NCBI GenBank assembly: GCA_016717725.1 | Contig: JADKFA010000029.1 | Span: 1 to 40,108 of the forward strand | Length of the DNA stretch: 40,108 nt | Origin: Bacteroidota bacterium | GTDB taxonomy: Bacteria > Bacteroidota > Bacteroidia > AKYH767-A > OLB10 | Direction of reading: 5' to 3' | Part shown: one piece after another, positions 8,718-18,504 of the stretch | Layout: every line of letters starts with the position of its first letter | How positions within the stretch are numbered: position 1 is the stretch's first letter | The notes under the pieces: model-generated | What the model was told of the DNA's origin: nothing | What the model saw: the letters and a program-made list of their open reading frames with translations, nothing else | Databases searched by the model: none | Translations under genes and position numbers: made by a program

Positions 8718-11700
8718 ATGGGATTGGTCATTTATAAGTCATCTGCAGGTTCGGGAAAAACATTTACTCTTGTACAGCAATTTTTAATTAAAGTAATTGG
8801 TCAACCTTGGCTCTTCCAACGGATCTTAGCCATCACTTTTACCAACAAGGCAACCGAGGAACTTAAAACAAGAATTATTAAAGAACTTGATTTATTAGCA
8901 CATGGAGAAAAATCCATGCATCTTGAAGTATTGCTTGCAAAACTTCCCAAACTAAGTGAAAAGGAAATTTACGAAAATGCACAAATTGTTCTTGTTAAAA
9001 TATTACATAATTATTCATCCTTTGCCATTTCTACTATCGATAGTTATTTTCAAGTTTTAGCACGAACATTAGCAAGAGAACTTTTACTTCCTCTTAAATA
9101 CAACATCGAACTCGATACTGAATATATTTGTAAAAATACGACCAATAGTTTATTGGATGAAGCAGGCAAGGACGAACAAATTACTTCCTGGTTAGAAAAA
9201 CTTCTTCTACATCGTATTGACGAAGGTAAAAACTGGAATGTAAAGACAGAACTTGAAAAAATGACAAAAGAGCTTTTGCAGTCGACTGCTGCAAGAGATC
9301 ATGCTGCGTCTGTCGACATGCATCAACTTCTTGATTTAATTCAATGGATGATCATCAAAAAGAAAGAAGTTGAAAAATTCATGAATGGCAAGGGGAAAGA
9401 AGCCATCCAAGTATTAGAAAAGCATCAATTGGACGTAAGTAAATTCTTCCAAAAATCAAGGGGGCCAGTAGGCTACTTACTGAAAATTGCCAATCGAAAA
9501 AGCGGATACAAAGAATTTTCAGGTATCAATTCATATACACAATCAGCATTAGAAGATCCTTTAGTATTAGTACCAAAAACAGAACAGAAAAATAAATTAT
9601 TAGTTTCCGTTGCTACTGAAGAAATATATCCACTACTCGACCAAGCCGTTAGTTATATTTATGAACATCAGCGGGTCTACTTATCCGTTTCAGAAGCGTT
9701 AAAGCTAATTTATCAATCGGGAATCAGTGGCGCTTTAGATGAAAAATTAAAAGAATACAGAGAGAAAAATCAAATTTTTCATTTGTCCGATACGACACGG
9801 ATGCTTAGCAAGATGGTAGCTGATCAAGACGCTCCATTCATCTATGAAAAATCAGGGAACACCTATTTGCATCTACTCATTGATGAATTTCAAGATACAG
9901 GATCAGAACAATGGCAAATATTAAAGCCCTTAGTCATAAATTCTCTTTCTACCGGCAATGAAGTGATATTAGTGGGAGATGCAAAACAATCCATTTATCG
10001 TTGGAGAGGTGGAAATATGCAATTGCTATTAGAAGGGGTAGAAAAAGATTTAAAAAAATCGGGGTTCCCATTAAAGAATATTATACTTGATACGAATTAC
10101 CGAAGTAAAAAAAACATCATTGAATTCAACAATGCTTTTTTTCCTATAGCGGCTCAATTATTAAGTTCAAATTTCAATTCGAATGAAACTATTTTTCAAC
10201 TTGCCTATAATGACGAGCAAGTGTTTCAAAAATCGAGAGAAAATGGTGCAGATGGAGGTTATATACAAATTGATTTCTTTGAATCCGACAAGGTAAAAAA
10301 GGATGACGATACCGTTCGTGTACATTGGAAAACGAAAGCACTCGCCAAGATGGATGAAATTGTTGAGGATTTAATTCAGAAAGGATATCAACTCAAAGAC
10401 ATCACTTTAATTTTTCGCAACAACCGTCATGAAAAAGAAATTGCTGACTATTTATTTAATCAAGGGAAGTATCCATTCATTTCAACCAACTCTCTTTTAC
10501 TTTCCACTCATCCGAAAGTAAATTTATTGTTAAATAGCTTGCGACTTTTATTGAAGCCCGACTCTCCCCTACTCCACGAGGAAATTGATTTGCATGCAAT
10601 GCCTAGTTCTTCTTCCTCAAATTTTCCTTTTCAATCGGTTCGTTACAATAAAAATAAAATATCTTGGGCTAAAAAGAATTTAATTAGTCAAAGAGAAAAA
10701 CTAATCGCATTGCCTCTTGACATAGTGGTTCATCATATTCATGAGTTACTTTCGCTTTCTGTTGTGGATCCCTTTATTCAAAAATTTAATGATCTTGTCA
10801 AAGATTTCACAAGTACCATAAATAACACCATAGCAGGATTTATACAATGGTGGGATGAACATGAACCTACGCGAAAGTGGAGTGTAAATTTAGATGAAGG
10901 AGGTGATGCGATTCGAATGATTTCTATTCATCGATCCAAAGGACTCGAATTCCCAGTGGTAATAATTCCGTTTTTAGATTGGGAATATACACCTAACAAC
11001 AAATCCATCTTATGGGTGAAGAGTAATGAAGAGGAATTTGCTGCTCATGGAAGCATTCCTGTGCAAGCAGTAAAGGCACTAAGTGATTCTTATTTTAGTG
11101 ATGATTATTATGAAGAGTCATTAAACACGGCATTAGACAATATTAATTTACTTTACGTAGCGTTCACACGTCCAGAGGAAAAATTATTTATCATCTCTCC
11201 TAAAAACCCATCTCACAATGAAATAGGAAGTCTGCTAAAAGATGCGATTTTGCTCGAGAAGAATGGAGTCAGTACATTACCAATCCAGAAACGGAAACAT
11301 TTATTATTGGGCAAAACGAATCCAAAAAAGTAAAAGATTCTAAAGCTAAATATGCAAGCATTTATTCTCCCTTGTCATTTTCGATGAATGATTTCGCAAA
11401 AAGTGAAAACGCTCAACTTCATCTTCCCCCATTAAAAACATCATTTACCAGTGATGAAATCATCATCGGAAATTTGATCCACGAAACGATTTCATATGTT
11501 TATCACAAAGATGATATTCCAAAAATTAAGCTTTTCGCAAATTTTCGGAAACGGTAACTCAACAAGTTTATGCTATCTGGACACTTTTAGAAAATAAAAA
11601 CTGGACTTCATCATCCTATGAAATAGTGAACGAATGCGATTTATGTGATGAACAAGGAATGTTACATAGACCCGACCGTGTCCTTATAAATGGTGACACG

Positions 11701-11853
11701 GGAATCGTTATTGATTTTAAAACGGGGAAGCAGGATGAAAAATACCATCATCAGGTTAAGGAGTATTGTAGGTTGCTTGAATCAACTGGAATTTCAAATC
11801 TTACCGGCTATCTATTATATACCACTGACAAGGAAATAGTTAAAGTTGTGTAA
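8718..11853 (+). CDS. UvrD/RecB-like ATP-dependent helicase-nuclease (two frameshifts)
   Basis: About 1045 residues; an AddA/RecB-type superfamily 1 helicase with a C-terminal nuclease, expected to process double-strand DNA ends for recombination. Helicase motifs in order: Walker A YKSSAGSGKTFTL at the N-terminus, TNKATEELKTRI (Ia), LHLLIDEFQDTGSEQW (II), LVGDAKQSIYRWRGG (III), LDTNYRSKKNIIEFN (IV), IRMISIHRSKGLEFPVVI (V) and NLLYVAFTRPEEKLF (VI). The end carries a PD-(D/E)XK RecB-like nuclease: LIHETISYVY, HRPDRVL, GIVIDFKTGK and HHQVKEYCRLL. Two shifts interrupt it. Between about 11250 and 11275 the frame moves to EEWSQYITNPETETF, and at about 11539-11545 (AAATTTT) one missing base restores FSETVTQQVYAIW. 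The start at 8718 is preferred because the alternative TTG at 8691 lies in the terminator loop. No AddB-like partner is adjacent. Confidence 0.88.
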
Positions 11854-11891
11854 TTGCAACCTTTGTTACTTAAAAAAAGAGGAGAATTGAC

Positions 11892-11899
11892 TAATTTTG
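11892..11899 (+). promoter_or_regulatory. Bacteroidota -7 box upstream of pruA
   Basis: TAATTTTG matches TAnnTTTG, 36 bases before the pruA ATG. A TTTG at 11862-11865 is the nearest -33 candidate, but its 26-base spacing is longer than usual. Confidence 0.5.
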
Positions 11900-11935
11900 C
11901 AATTCTATTTTCATGAATCAATAAATTAAATAAAA

Positions 11936-13567
11936 ATGTCAAATTCAATCTTCCAAGTACCTGTTGCCATCAATGAACCCATCTTAAGTTATGCTCCTGG
12001 CACTGCCGACCGCAAACATTTACAAGATACGCTTAAGAAAATGCGCAGTGAGGTGATTGATGTCCCGATGTACATCAATGGAAAAGCAGTTCATACTACA
12101 AAAAAGGGAGAGTTACGTCCACCGCATGATCACAAACATTTATTAGGCAACTATTCTATTGGAGATGCTAGTCATGTTACCATGGCAATTGATGCCGCAT
12201 TAGCAGCGCGTTCTGCATGGGCAGATATGGAATGGGAACAACGTGCTTCTATATTTTTAAAAGCAGCAGAATTGCTTGCTGGACCCTACCGTTCAAAAAT
12301 AAATGCTGCTACGATGTTAGCACAGAGCAAAAATGCATATCAGGCGGAGATTAATGCGGCTTGTGAGATGATTGACTTTTTACGTTTCAATGTACAATAC
12401 GCAAGAGAAATTTACACGCAACAACCGATATCTTCGAAAGGAGTTTATAATCGCTTAGAGCAACGTCCTCTCGAAGGATTCGTATTTGCATTGACTCCGT
12501 TTAACTTTACTGCCATCTCTGGAAATCTTCCAACTTCTGCAGCATTGATGGGAAATACCGTAGTTTGGAAACCGGCGTTCACACAAATTTATTCTGCCAG
12601 AGTGTTGATGGAAGTATTTATGGAAGCTGGATTACCTGCAGGTGTTATCAATTTAATTTATGTTCCTGGAGCAGCGACTGGAGATGTGATTTTTAGTCAC
12701 CCTGATTTTGCTGGTATCCATTTCACAGGATCTACGGGCGTGTTTCAAGATGTATGGAAATCGATTGGTAACAATATTCACAAATACAAATCGTATCCTC
12801 GTATTGTAGGTGAGACTGGTGGTAAGGATTTTATTCTTGCTCATCCTACAGCAAACGCAGATGAAGTTATCACAGCATTGAGCAGAGGAGCTTTTGAATA
12901 TCAAGGGCAAAAATGTTCGGCTGCTTCACGTGCTTACATTCCTGCTTCAATGTGGCCTGCTGTTAAAGATGGATTGATTCGCGACTTAAAAAGTATGAAG
13001 ATGGGTCCAACGGAAGACTTTGGAAACTTTATTAATGCCGTGATTGACGAAAAAGCATTCGATAAAATTTCAGGATATATTGATCGCGCTAAAGAAAGTA
13101 AGGATGTAGAAATTATTGCGGGAGGAACGTACGATAAGAGTACAGGATATTTCATTGCTCCTACCGTTTTATTGGCTAAAAAGCCCGACTACATCACCAT
13201 GTGTGAAGAAATTTTTGGTCCGATCTTAACGATATATGTTTATGAAGATGCAAAATTTGAAGAGACTTGTGAATTAGTTGACAAGACTGGAATTTATGCA
13301 CTGACGGGATCCATCATTTCAAAAGATCGCTACGCCATTCAACTTGCAACCAAAAAATTAGTGCATGCAGCAGGTAATTTCTACATCAACGATAAGTGTA
13401 CGGGAGCTGTTGTAGGACAACAACCTTTTGGTGGATCAAGAGCTTCAGGAACTAATGATAAAGCAGGATCTTTGTTTAACCTTTTAAGATGGGTTTCTGC
13501 GAGAACGATTAAAGAAACGTTTGTACCAGCGACTGATTATCGATATCCGTTTTTGGAAAAAGAATAA
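11936..13567 (+). CDS. pruA: L-glutamate gamma-semialdehyde (P5C) dehydrogenase
   Basis: 543 residues, the length of the stand-alone ALDH4A1-type enzyme. It oxidises glutamate gamma-semialdehyde, in equilibrium with pyrroline-5-carboxylate, to glutamate with NAD+, the second step of proline catabolism; it also receives arginine/ornithine carbon. Visible ALDH features are the catalytic cysteine C327 in EYQGQKCSAASR, the general base E293 in VGETGGKD, the NAD-binding HFTGSTGVF, the oxyanion N190 in LTPFNFTAISGN and the C-terminal FGGSRASGTNDKAG typical of this subfamily. The N-terminal MYINGK and RPPHDHKHLLG also fit P5CDH. No proline dehydrogenase gene is adjacent, so the pathway is split in this genome. 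The reading frame is intact over 1.6 kb. Confidence 0.95.
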   Translation: MSNSIFQVPVAINEPILSYAPGTADRKHLQDTLKKMRSEVIDVPMYINGKAVHTTKKGELRPPHDHKHLLGNYSIGDASHVTMAIDAALAARSAWADMEWEQRASIFLKAAELLAGPYRSKINAATMLAQSKNAYQAEINAACEMIDFLRFNVQYAREIYTQQPISSKGVYNRLEQRPLEGFVFALTPFNFTAISGNLPTSAALMGNTVVWKPAFTQIYSARVLMEVFMEAGLPAGVINLIYVPGAATGDVIFSHPDFAGIHFTGSTGVFQDVWKSIGNNIHKYKSYPRIVGETGGKDFILAHPTANADEVITALSRGAFEYQGQKCSAASRAYIPASMWPAVKDGLIRDLKSMKMGPTEDFGNFINAVIDEKAFDKISGYIDRAKESKDVEIIAGGTYDKSTGYFIAPTVLLAKKPDYITMCEEIFGPILTIYVYEDAKFEETCELVDKTGIYALTGSIISKDRYAIQLATKKLVHAAGNFYINDKCTGAVVGQQPFGGSRASGTNDKAGSLFNLLRWVSARTIKETFVPATDYRYPFLEKE

Positions 13568-13624
13568 CACTTACGATATACTGAAAAACATGATAAAACA
13601 GAAACCAAACGTCAAATAATAAAT

Positions 13625-14170
13625 TTGTCAATAATTTTATTTTTTCTTCTTTCTTTTCATAGCTGCAAGAAAGACGAAGGAGGGGCATCCGTACCAAACC
13701 CTTTTTTTTATTTAAACGATTTAGTAGCTGATGATATAACCTATACTGATTCAAATGGAAATATAATTTTTACTATTGACAGTACTGACTGGACTACACT
13801 AGATATTTTTTCTCATTCAATTGGTGCTTTATTTTCATTTAATGATACCATCAATTATAACAATGTAGACACGAGCACCGTTACAGTTTATCCTGCGTTT
13901 CCCAATCCCAATTCCAATCCTTTTAACGAAACCCTATCTATTTATTATAACAGCTCGCAAGTAACCGTATTAAAATTTGTAGTTGTTGATTCGGCTCAAA
14001 ATGTAGTAATTCGTTATGCAAAAAAAATAAATCCAGGAGTTGATAAAGTGCAATTCCTCTTTAATGACCCTAACGCTCCACCAAATTCAAAATACCGGAT
14101 ACTTTATCGCTTTTATTCTGCTCATAATAAATACTACAAAAGTGGGCACGGCGATATTTTGATAAATTGA
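13625..14170 (+). CDS. Small lipoprotein of unknown function
   Basis: 181 residues from a TTG start. A hydrophobic segment leads to a cysteine (FFLLSFHSCKKDE), a lipobox-like signal followed by acidic residues, so it is probably a lipoprotein carried to the outer membrane. The mature part is Asn/Tyr/Ser-rich with predicted beta strands and no recognisable domain. The true start is unclear. An ATG lies at 13590 in a different frame, and one added base just after it would give an N-terminus reading DKTETKRQIINLSIILFF, so a single missing base near 13592 is possible. The gene follows pruA by about 57 bases and ends 6 bases from the convergent ABC ATPase gene. Confidence 0.6.
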   Translation: MSIILFFLLSFHSCKKDEGGASVPNPFFYLNDLVADDITYTDSNGNIIFTIDSTDWTTLDIFSHSIGALFSFNDTINYNNVDTSTVTVYPAFPNPNSNPFNETLSIYYNSSQVTVLKFVVVDSAQNVVIRYAKKINPGVDKVQFLFNDPNAPPNSKYRILYRFYSAHNKYYKSGHGDILIN

Positions 14171-14176
14171 TTTATT

Positions 14177-15097
14177 TTACTTTTCAACTTCCTTAGCTGT
14201 CAATTTCAAAAACAAATCTTCCAAATGTCGGCGAGTAATTACTTGATGAATTTGGAAACCATTTTCAACTAAAAAAGAGACCATCATAGGAATATTGTTT
14301 GCATCCATTTTACATTGAAGCGAGGATGTCCCATCAAGAATTAAAGAATCAATGTTAAATTTTTCCTTTAATTTACCCTTTGCATCGGGCAATCGATCCA
14401 ATTGAATTTCCACAATGCTATCTTCGCTATTCAACAAGGATTTTACTTCACCTTGCACCACTAATTTTCCTTTGTTCAAAATCGCCATTCGATTAGCGAC
14501 TAATTCTATTTCGTATAAAATATGAGACGATAAGAATATTGTTTTGCCTTTCTCTTTACTCAGATACAAAATCAAATTACGAATATCGATAATACCTTGA
14601 GGATCCAATCCTGTGGTAGGTTCATCTAAAATAATTAAATCGGGATCATGAATGAGGGCTTGCGCAATACCGAGACGTTGTTTCATTCCATGGCTATATC
14701 CTTTCACCGATTCATCACTGCGCCCTTGCAAGCCTACTAACTCAATCACTTCATCAATCTTTTTATCGGAAGCATCCACGCCATTGTAATGTGCTAAAAG
14801 TTTTAAGTTCTTTCGAGCGGTTAAGTACTTATAAAAATCGGGTTTCTCGATAATACAACCGATTCGATTTAAAATAGAAATTCGATCGTCCAATAAATTC
14901 TTGCCGAAAATTTTTATTTGACCGTTGTCTGGACGAATCAAAGATAGAATCATTCGGATGGTGGTACTTTTCCCTGCGCCATTCGGGCCTAAAAAACCAA
15001 AAACATCTCCTTCATAAACGCTTAAGTTTAATTCATCCACCGCTTTAATTGCGCCGAATGACTTGGAGAGTCCGCTGACATCAATAATCTTATTCAT
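14177..15097 (-). CDS. ABC transporter ATP-binding protein (orphan, BcrA/CcmA-type)
   Basis: 306 residues. The nucleotide-binding domain of an ABC-2 type exporter: Walker A FLGPNGAGKSTTIRM, the Q-loop segment around CIIEKPDFYKYLTA, signature SHGMKQRLGIAQAL, Walker B DLIILDEPTTGLDP and the H-loop FLSSHILYE. The last ~80 residues form a C-terminal extension of the kind seen in antibiotic-resistance and gliding-type ABC ATPases (DUF4162-like). It couples ATP hydrolysis to a membrane permease, but no permease gene is adjacent: downstream is a convergent lipoprotein gene. Its ATG overlaps the end of the glutathione peroxidase gene by 8 bases (GAAGATGAATAA), so the two are translationally coupled. 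Substrate unknown. Confidence 0.88.
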   Translation of the reverse strand: MNKIIDVSGLSKSFGAIKAVDELNLSVYEGDVFGFLGPNGAGKSTTIRMILSLIRPDNGQIKIFGKNLLDDRISILNRIGCIIEKPDFYKYLTARKNLKLLAHYNGVDASDKKIDEVIELVGLQGRSDESVKGYSHGMKQRLGIAQALIHDPDLIILDEPTTGLDPQGIIDIRNLILYLSKEKGKTIFLSSHILYEIELVANRMAILNKGKLVVQGEVKSLLNSEDSIVEIQLDRLPDAKGKLKEKFNIDSLILDGTSSLQCKMDANNIPMMVSFLVENGFQIHQVITRRHLEDLFLKLTAKEVEK

Positions 15098-15660
15098 CTT
15101 CTCCCAAAATCAAAGGATGGTAAGGCTCAACGCCAGCATTAAAATAATGTTGCAACACTCCATTTTCATCTACCAAATACTTGGAAAAATTCCAGGAAGG
15201 TCGCTGATCATTCCATCCATTTAAAGATGAATCCGACAACCATTTATACAATGGATGCTTGTTCTCCCCTTTTAATCTCAATCTTAGCATACAATGGAAA
15301 AGTAACATGATAATTCTTCTCACAAAACTGGGCAATCATTTCATCACTGTCAGGCTCTTGTGCTCCAAAATCATTAGAAGGAAATGCAACAATCACCAAC
15401 TCATCTTTTTTATTTTGGTATACTTCTTCCATTTGAGCATACTGACTTGTGTAGCCACATTCAGAAGCTGTATTTACAATTAATATTTTCTTTCCCTTAA
15501 ATTTTTCAAGCGTAGAAACAGTTCCATTTATTTCTTTTACAGGGATGTCATAAATTGACTTGATAGGCTGAACATTTTTCTCATTAGAAATCACGTCTTG
15601 CTTTGTCATCTTCTTTAGAATTGGATAATATAAATCTCTAATAAATTTTGGCCATTTCAT
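15090..15660 (-). CDS. Glutathione peroxidase-family thiol peroxidase (frameshifted)
   Basis: About 190 residues. It reduces peroxides; bacterial cysteine-type members usually use thioredoxin rather than glutathione. The core reads SIYDIPVKEINGTVSTLEKF, the peroxidatic Cys in NTASECGYTSQY (C68 from this start), Gln in AFPSNDFGAQEP and Trp/Asn in RPSWNFSKYLV, together the usual Cys-Gln-Trp-Asn set. The frame breaks at the CCCCTTTT on the plus strand, 15266-15273. Dropping one base gives AKIEIKGENKHPLYKWL, matching the family, so one base is probably extra. The start is uncertain: the frame stays open to a TTG at 15711 and would add a hydrophobic stretch, but that part overlaps a terminator and its T-tract, so ATG 15660 is preferred. 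Overlaps the downstream ABC ATPase gene. Confidence 0.82.
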
Positions 15661-15706
15661 CTCTTTGCATTTCTCCTGTATTAAATCTGCTACTAAAAAT
15701 AGTAAA

Positions 15707-15742
15707 AACAAAATAAAAAGGATGCCAATTCTGACATCCTTT
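15707..15742 (-). terminator. Rho-independent terminator after the aminopeptidase gene
   Basis: On the minus strand AAAGGATG pairs with CATCCTTT around a 10-base loop and runs into a T-rich tract (TTTTTATTTTG). It ends the ettA-hisS-hutH-peptidase run and separates it from the peroxidase/ABC pair. Confidence 0.8.
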
Positions 15743-15752
15743 CTACTATTTT

Positions 15753-17002
15753 CTAATTAAATTTCTTTAATAATTCCTTGATCACATCTCGATGAACTAG
15801 GATGCCCATCATCTTTAATTTTACATAATCTTCATGCATAAAGTAAAAGCCAAAGTTCTTGCTATCGGGCCCACAATTTCTTGAGCCTGAACCCGAATCT
15901 TTAATTAGGTACCAATCTTTCCCATCCTTCTCCAAATAACCTACCAATGCATTCCATGATCATCCGTAGTACTGCCATTCAATAGACGAAGCAAACGAGC
16001 ATTTTCATCAATATATTCAGAAGGAATATCATAAGTTGGAACAACAGCTACTTGATTCCATGGATCAAATCCAGATTCCGACACATCACCACCAATCATC
16101 ATTGTATAACCATTACGCACTGCAAATTTTATCGCTACCATGTAATCATCTAAAGGAACATTGTAGTACGTGCTATCATGCCACCAATTGTCGGGCACCT
16201 CGTATTCTACTTTTTTCCAGTAAGGCTTATTCATAAGTGAAGTAAGATCGATATAATCCGACATATTCAACTTTAACACATCCGTTACATATTGCTTTGG
16301 AGTTATTGTTTTTCCATTTACCACTACCTTAGTTGGTGGCACACCCATATAATGGTTTTGTATAGACTTAATTGTTGCAGTTACTTCGTCTTCATTCCAA
16401 GCATTGGTTGCTTTCACGTTTTGAAGATAAGCTTTCATTTCCTTAAACATTTTATCATGGCTATGATAAATTTGTCCGGGCATTAACCCAGTATAATCTT
16501 GCAAGGGAACCGTACCATATGTTTGATACATTCTTACTACTGCATTTCCCTCCGAACCTTCGTCGAAATTAGATTCACCACGTGTACGCACAAATTCTCT
16601 TGCTTTCTCAACAGTCTCCCAATACGCAGTAAACATCTCCGAAATTTTTACTACTTGTTTTGACTGACGATATACTTCCGTTTCAAAAAAAGAAGTGGTG
16701 CTGTATGACCAACAGGTATTTGAATTTCCCTGGGAGATGGGAATGTTTTTCCACCAAGTCGTAAATTCATCTACCGACTTCGGATACCAACCAAATTTAT
16801 TGATATCGAACTTAAAGATGGGCTTTGATGGTTTTTCAACTTTCTTCTCTTCATATTGCTGCACACCCGTCATGATATCTTTATCATAAAACCCCGCTTT
16901 TTTCTCACGCATTTGCAATTGATCATGACGAGTGTTTTGTCCAAAGCTAATCGTATTGCTGAGCAATAGGATTAGCACTGCTATTAATTTAATTGTTTTC
17001 AT
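15753..17002 (-). CDS. Secreted C1 (papain-like) aminopeptidase, PepC/bleomycin hydrolase type (frameshifted)
   Basis: About 416 residues. A signal peptide (KTIKLIAVLILLLSNTISFGQ) puts it in the periplasm or outside. The catalytic Cys is C97 in ISQGNSNTCWSYS, with the oxyanion Gln at 91. The catalytic His is in TTDDHGMH (about H349). The third triad residue, Asn in the usual NSWG, appears here as Asp in WYLIKDSGSGSRN. The frame breaks next to the His motif at 15946-15947: one extra A on the plus strand (T on the coding strand) gives DDHGMHLVGYLEKDG and joins the 64-residue tail, so a base is probably missing. The tail FHEDYVKLKMM-like region (here MHEDYVKLKMM) and MGILVHRDV are typical of Bacteroidota members. 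It starts one base after the hutH stop, so it is co-transcribed with histidine ammonia-lyase and may supply amino acids from peptides. Confidence 0.85.
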
Positions 17003-17003
17003 A

Positions 17004-18503
17004 TTAATGAATTATTTTTTCAATGGGATATTTTCTAATAAACTCAACACTTCTTTGCATATCCGAATACATGATTCGATCTTTCTCCAAAAACTTAATT
17101 TCACCTCGGTAAGATTCAATCAACGATTCTAAAACACTCGAAGTTTTTGCTGGACGTCGGAATTCCAAAGCCTGCGCTGCATTCATCAACTCAATAGCTA
17201 AAATACGCTCGGTATTCAACATTACTTTATACAACTTAGTTGCTGCATTAGCTCCCATACTCACATGATCTTCTTGTCCGTTTGATGAAACAATAGAATC
17301 AACAGAAGCAGGTGTGCAAAGTTGTTTGCTTTGACTTACGATGGATGCTGCAGTATATTGAGGGATCATAAAACCTGAATCGAGTCCTGGATTTGCCACT
17401 AAGAAACTAGGTAATCCTCGCAATCCACTTATCAATTGATACGTTCTTCGCTCTGAAATACTTCCCAATTCAGCAATTGCAATCGCCATGAAGTCGAGCG
17501 GTAATGCCAACGGTTGCCCATGAAAATTTCCTGCAGAAATAATTAATTCCTCATCAGGAAAAACAGTTGGGTTATCGGTAACAGAATTAATCTCTGTAAA
17601 AAATATTTGTGATACATACGTAATCGCATCCTTAGAAGCACCGTGTACTTGTGGAATACAACGAAACGCATAAGGATCTTGCACATGCGTTTTAGAGCGA
17701 TCAATTAATTCACTTCCCTTTAATATTGTTCTGAAACGAGTGGCCGTATTGATTTGTCCAACATGTGGGCGAATCTGATGAATCAAATGATGAAAAGGCT
17801 CTATACGACCATCAAATGCATCCAACGAAAGTGCTCCAATTAAATCAGCTGCTTTCTCTAATTGCTGTGCTTTTAATATACACCAGCATCCATAGGCATT
17901 CATAAATTGAGTACCGTTCAATAATGCTAAACCTTCCTTCGATTTTAATGTAACGGGTTTAAGACCGAAATTTTCAAGTGCACGAGAACCTGGTAGCTTT
18001 TCACCTTTCACTCGCACTTCACCCATTCCAATTAACGGTAAGGAAAGATGCGCTAACGGTGACAAATCACCCGAAGCACCCAAGGATCCTTGCTCATAAA
18101 CCACAGGATAAATTCCATAATTTAAAAAGTCGATCAACAATTGAACAGTTTCTACCTGCACTCCACTGTTCCCATAACTTAGTCCTTGCACTTTCAAGAA
18201 CATCATTAATCGAACAATTTCTTCTGGCACTTCATCACCCATTCCACAAGCATGCGACATCATCAAATTTACTTGAAGTTGTCCGAGGTCATTTTGCGAA
18301 ATCGATTTATTATAGAGCGAACCAAATCCTGTGTTGATACCATAATGTGCCTGATTACTTCCATCCACTTTTTGGTCCAAATAATCACGACACTTTTGAA
18401 TTCGTGCTTTTGCTTCCTCTCCCAATTCAATTTGCACACCAGGCTTCAATATACTTGCAATGGTATCAAAAGTGATATGGTGAGATGAAATAATATGTTT
18501 CAT
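17004..18503 (-). CDS. hutH: Histidine ammonia-lyase
   Basis: 499 residues from the ATG at 18503. It removes ammonia from L-histidine to give urocanate, the first step of histidine use. The Ala-Ser-Gly triplet that cyclises to the MIO electrophile is at residues 143-145 in YEQGSLGASGDLSPL. Other family marks are YGINTGFG near 54-61, QDPYAFRCIPQVHG, FFTEINSVTDNPTVF, SAGNFHGQPLA and NGQEDHVSMGANAA. The start at 18503 is chosen over an upstream in-frame ATG because it falls one base after the hisS stop (TAG-T-ATG). The same TAA-T-ATG arrangement links hutH to the peptidase gene. No hutU, hutI or hutG is present in the window, so the rest of the pathway is elsewhere. Confidence 0.96.
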   Translation of the reverse strand: MKHIISSHHITFDTIASILKPGVQIELGEEAKARIQKCRDYLDQKVDGSNQAHYGINTGFGSLYNKSISQNDLGQLQVNLMMSHACGMGDEVPEEIVRLMMFLKVQGLSYGNSGVQVETVQLLIDFLNYGIYPVVYEQGSLGASGDLSPLAHLSLPLIGMGEVRVKGEKLPGSRALENFGLKPVTLKSKEGLALLNGTQFMNAYGCWCILKAQQLEKAADLIGALSLDAFDGRIEPFHHLIHQIRPHVGQINTATRFRTILKGSELIDRSKTHVQDPYAFRCIPQVHGASKDAITYVSQIFFTEINSVTDNPTVFPDEELIISAGNFHGQPLALPLDFMAIAIAELGSISERRTYQLISGLRGLPSFLVANPGLDSGFMIPQYTAASIVSQSKQLCTPASVDSIVSSNGQEDHVSMGANAATKLYKVMLNTERILAIELMNAAQALEFRRPAKTSSVLESLIESYRGEIKFLEKDRIMYSDMQRSVEFIRKYPIEKIIH

Positions 18504-18504
18504 A

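Noticed and set aside
15735..15737. ATG on the minus strand as peroxidase start
   Set aside because: It lies in the first arm of a terminator and needs another frameshift to reach the peroxidase frame.
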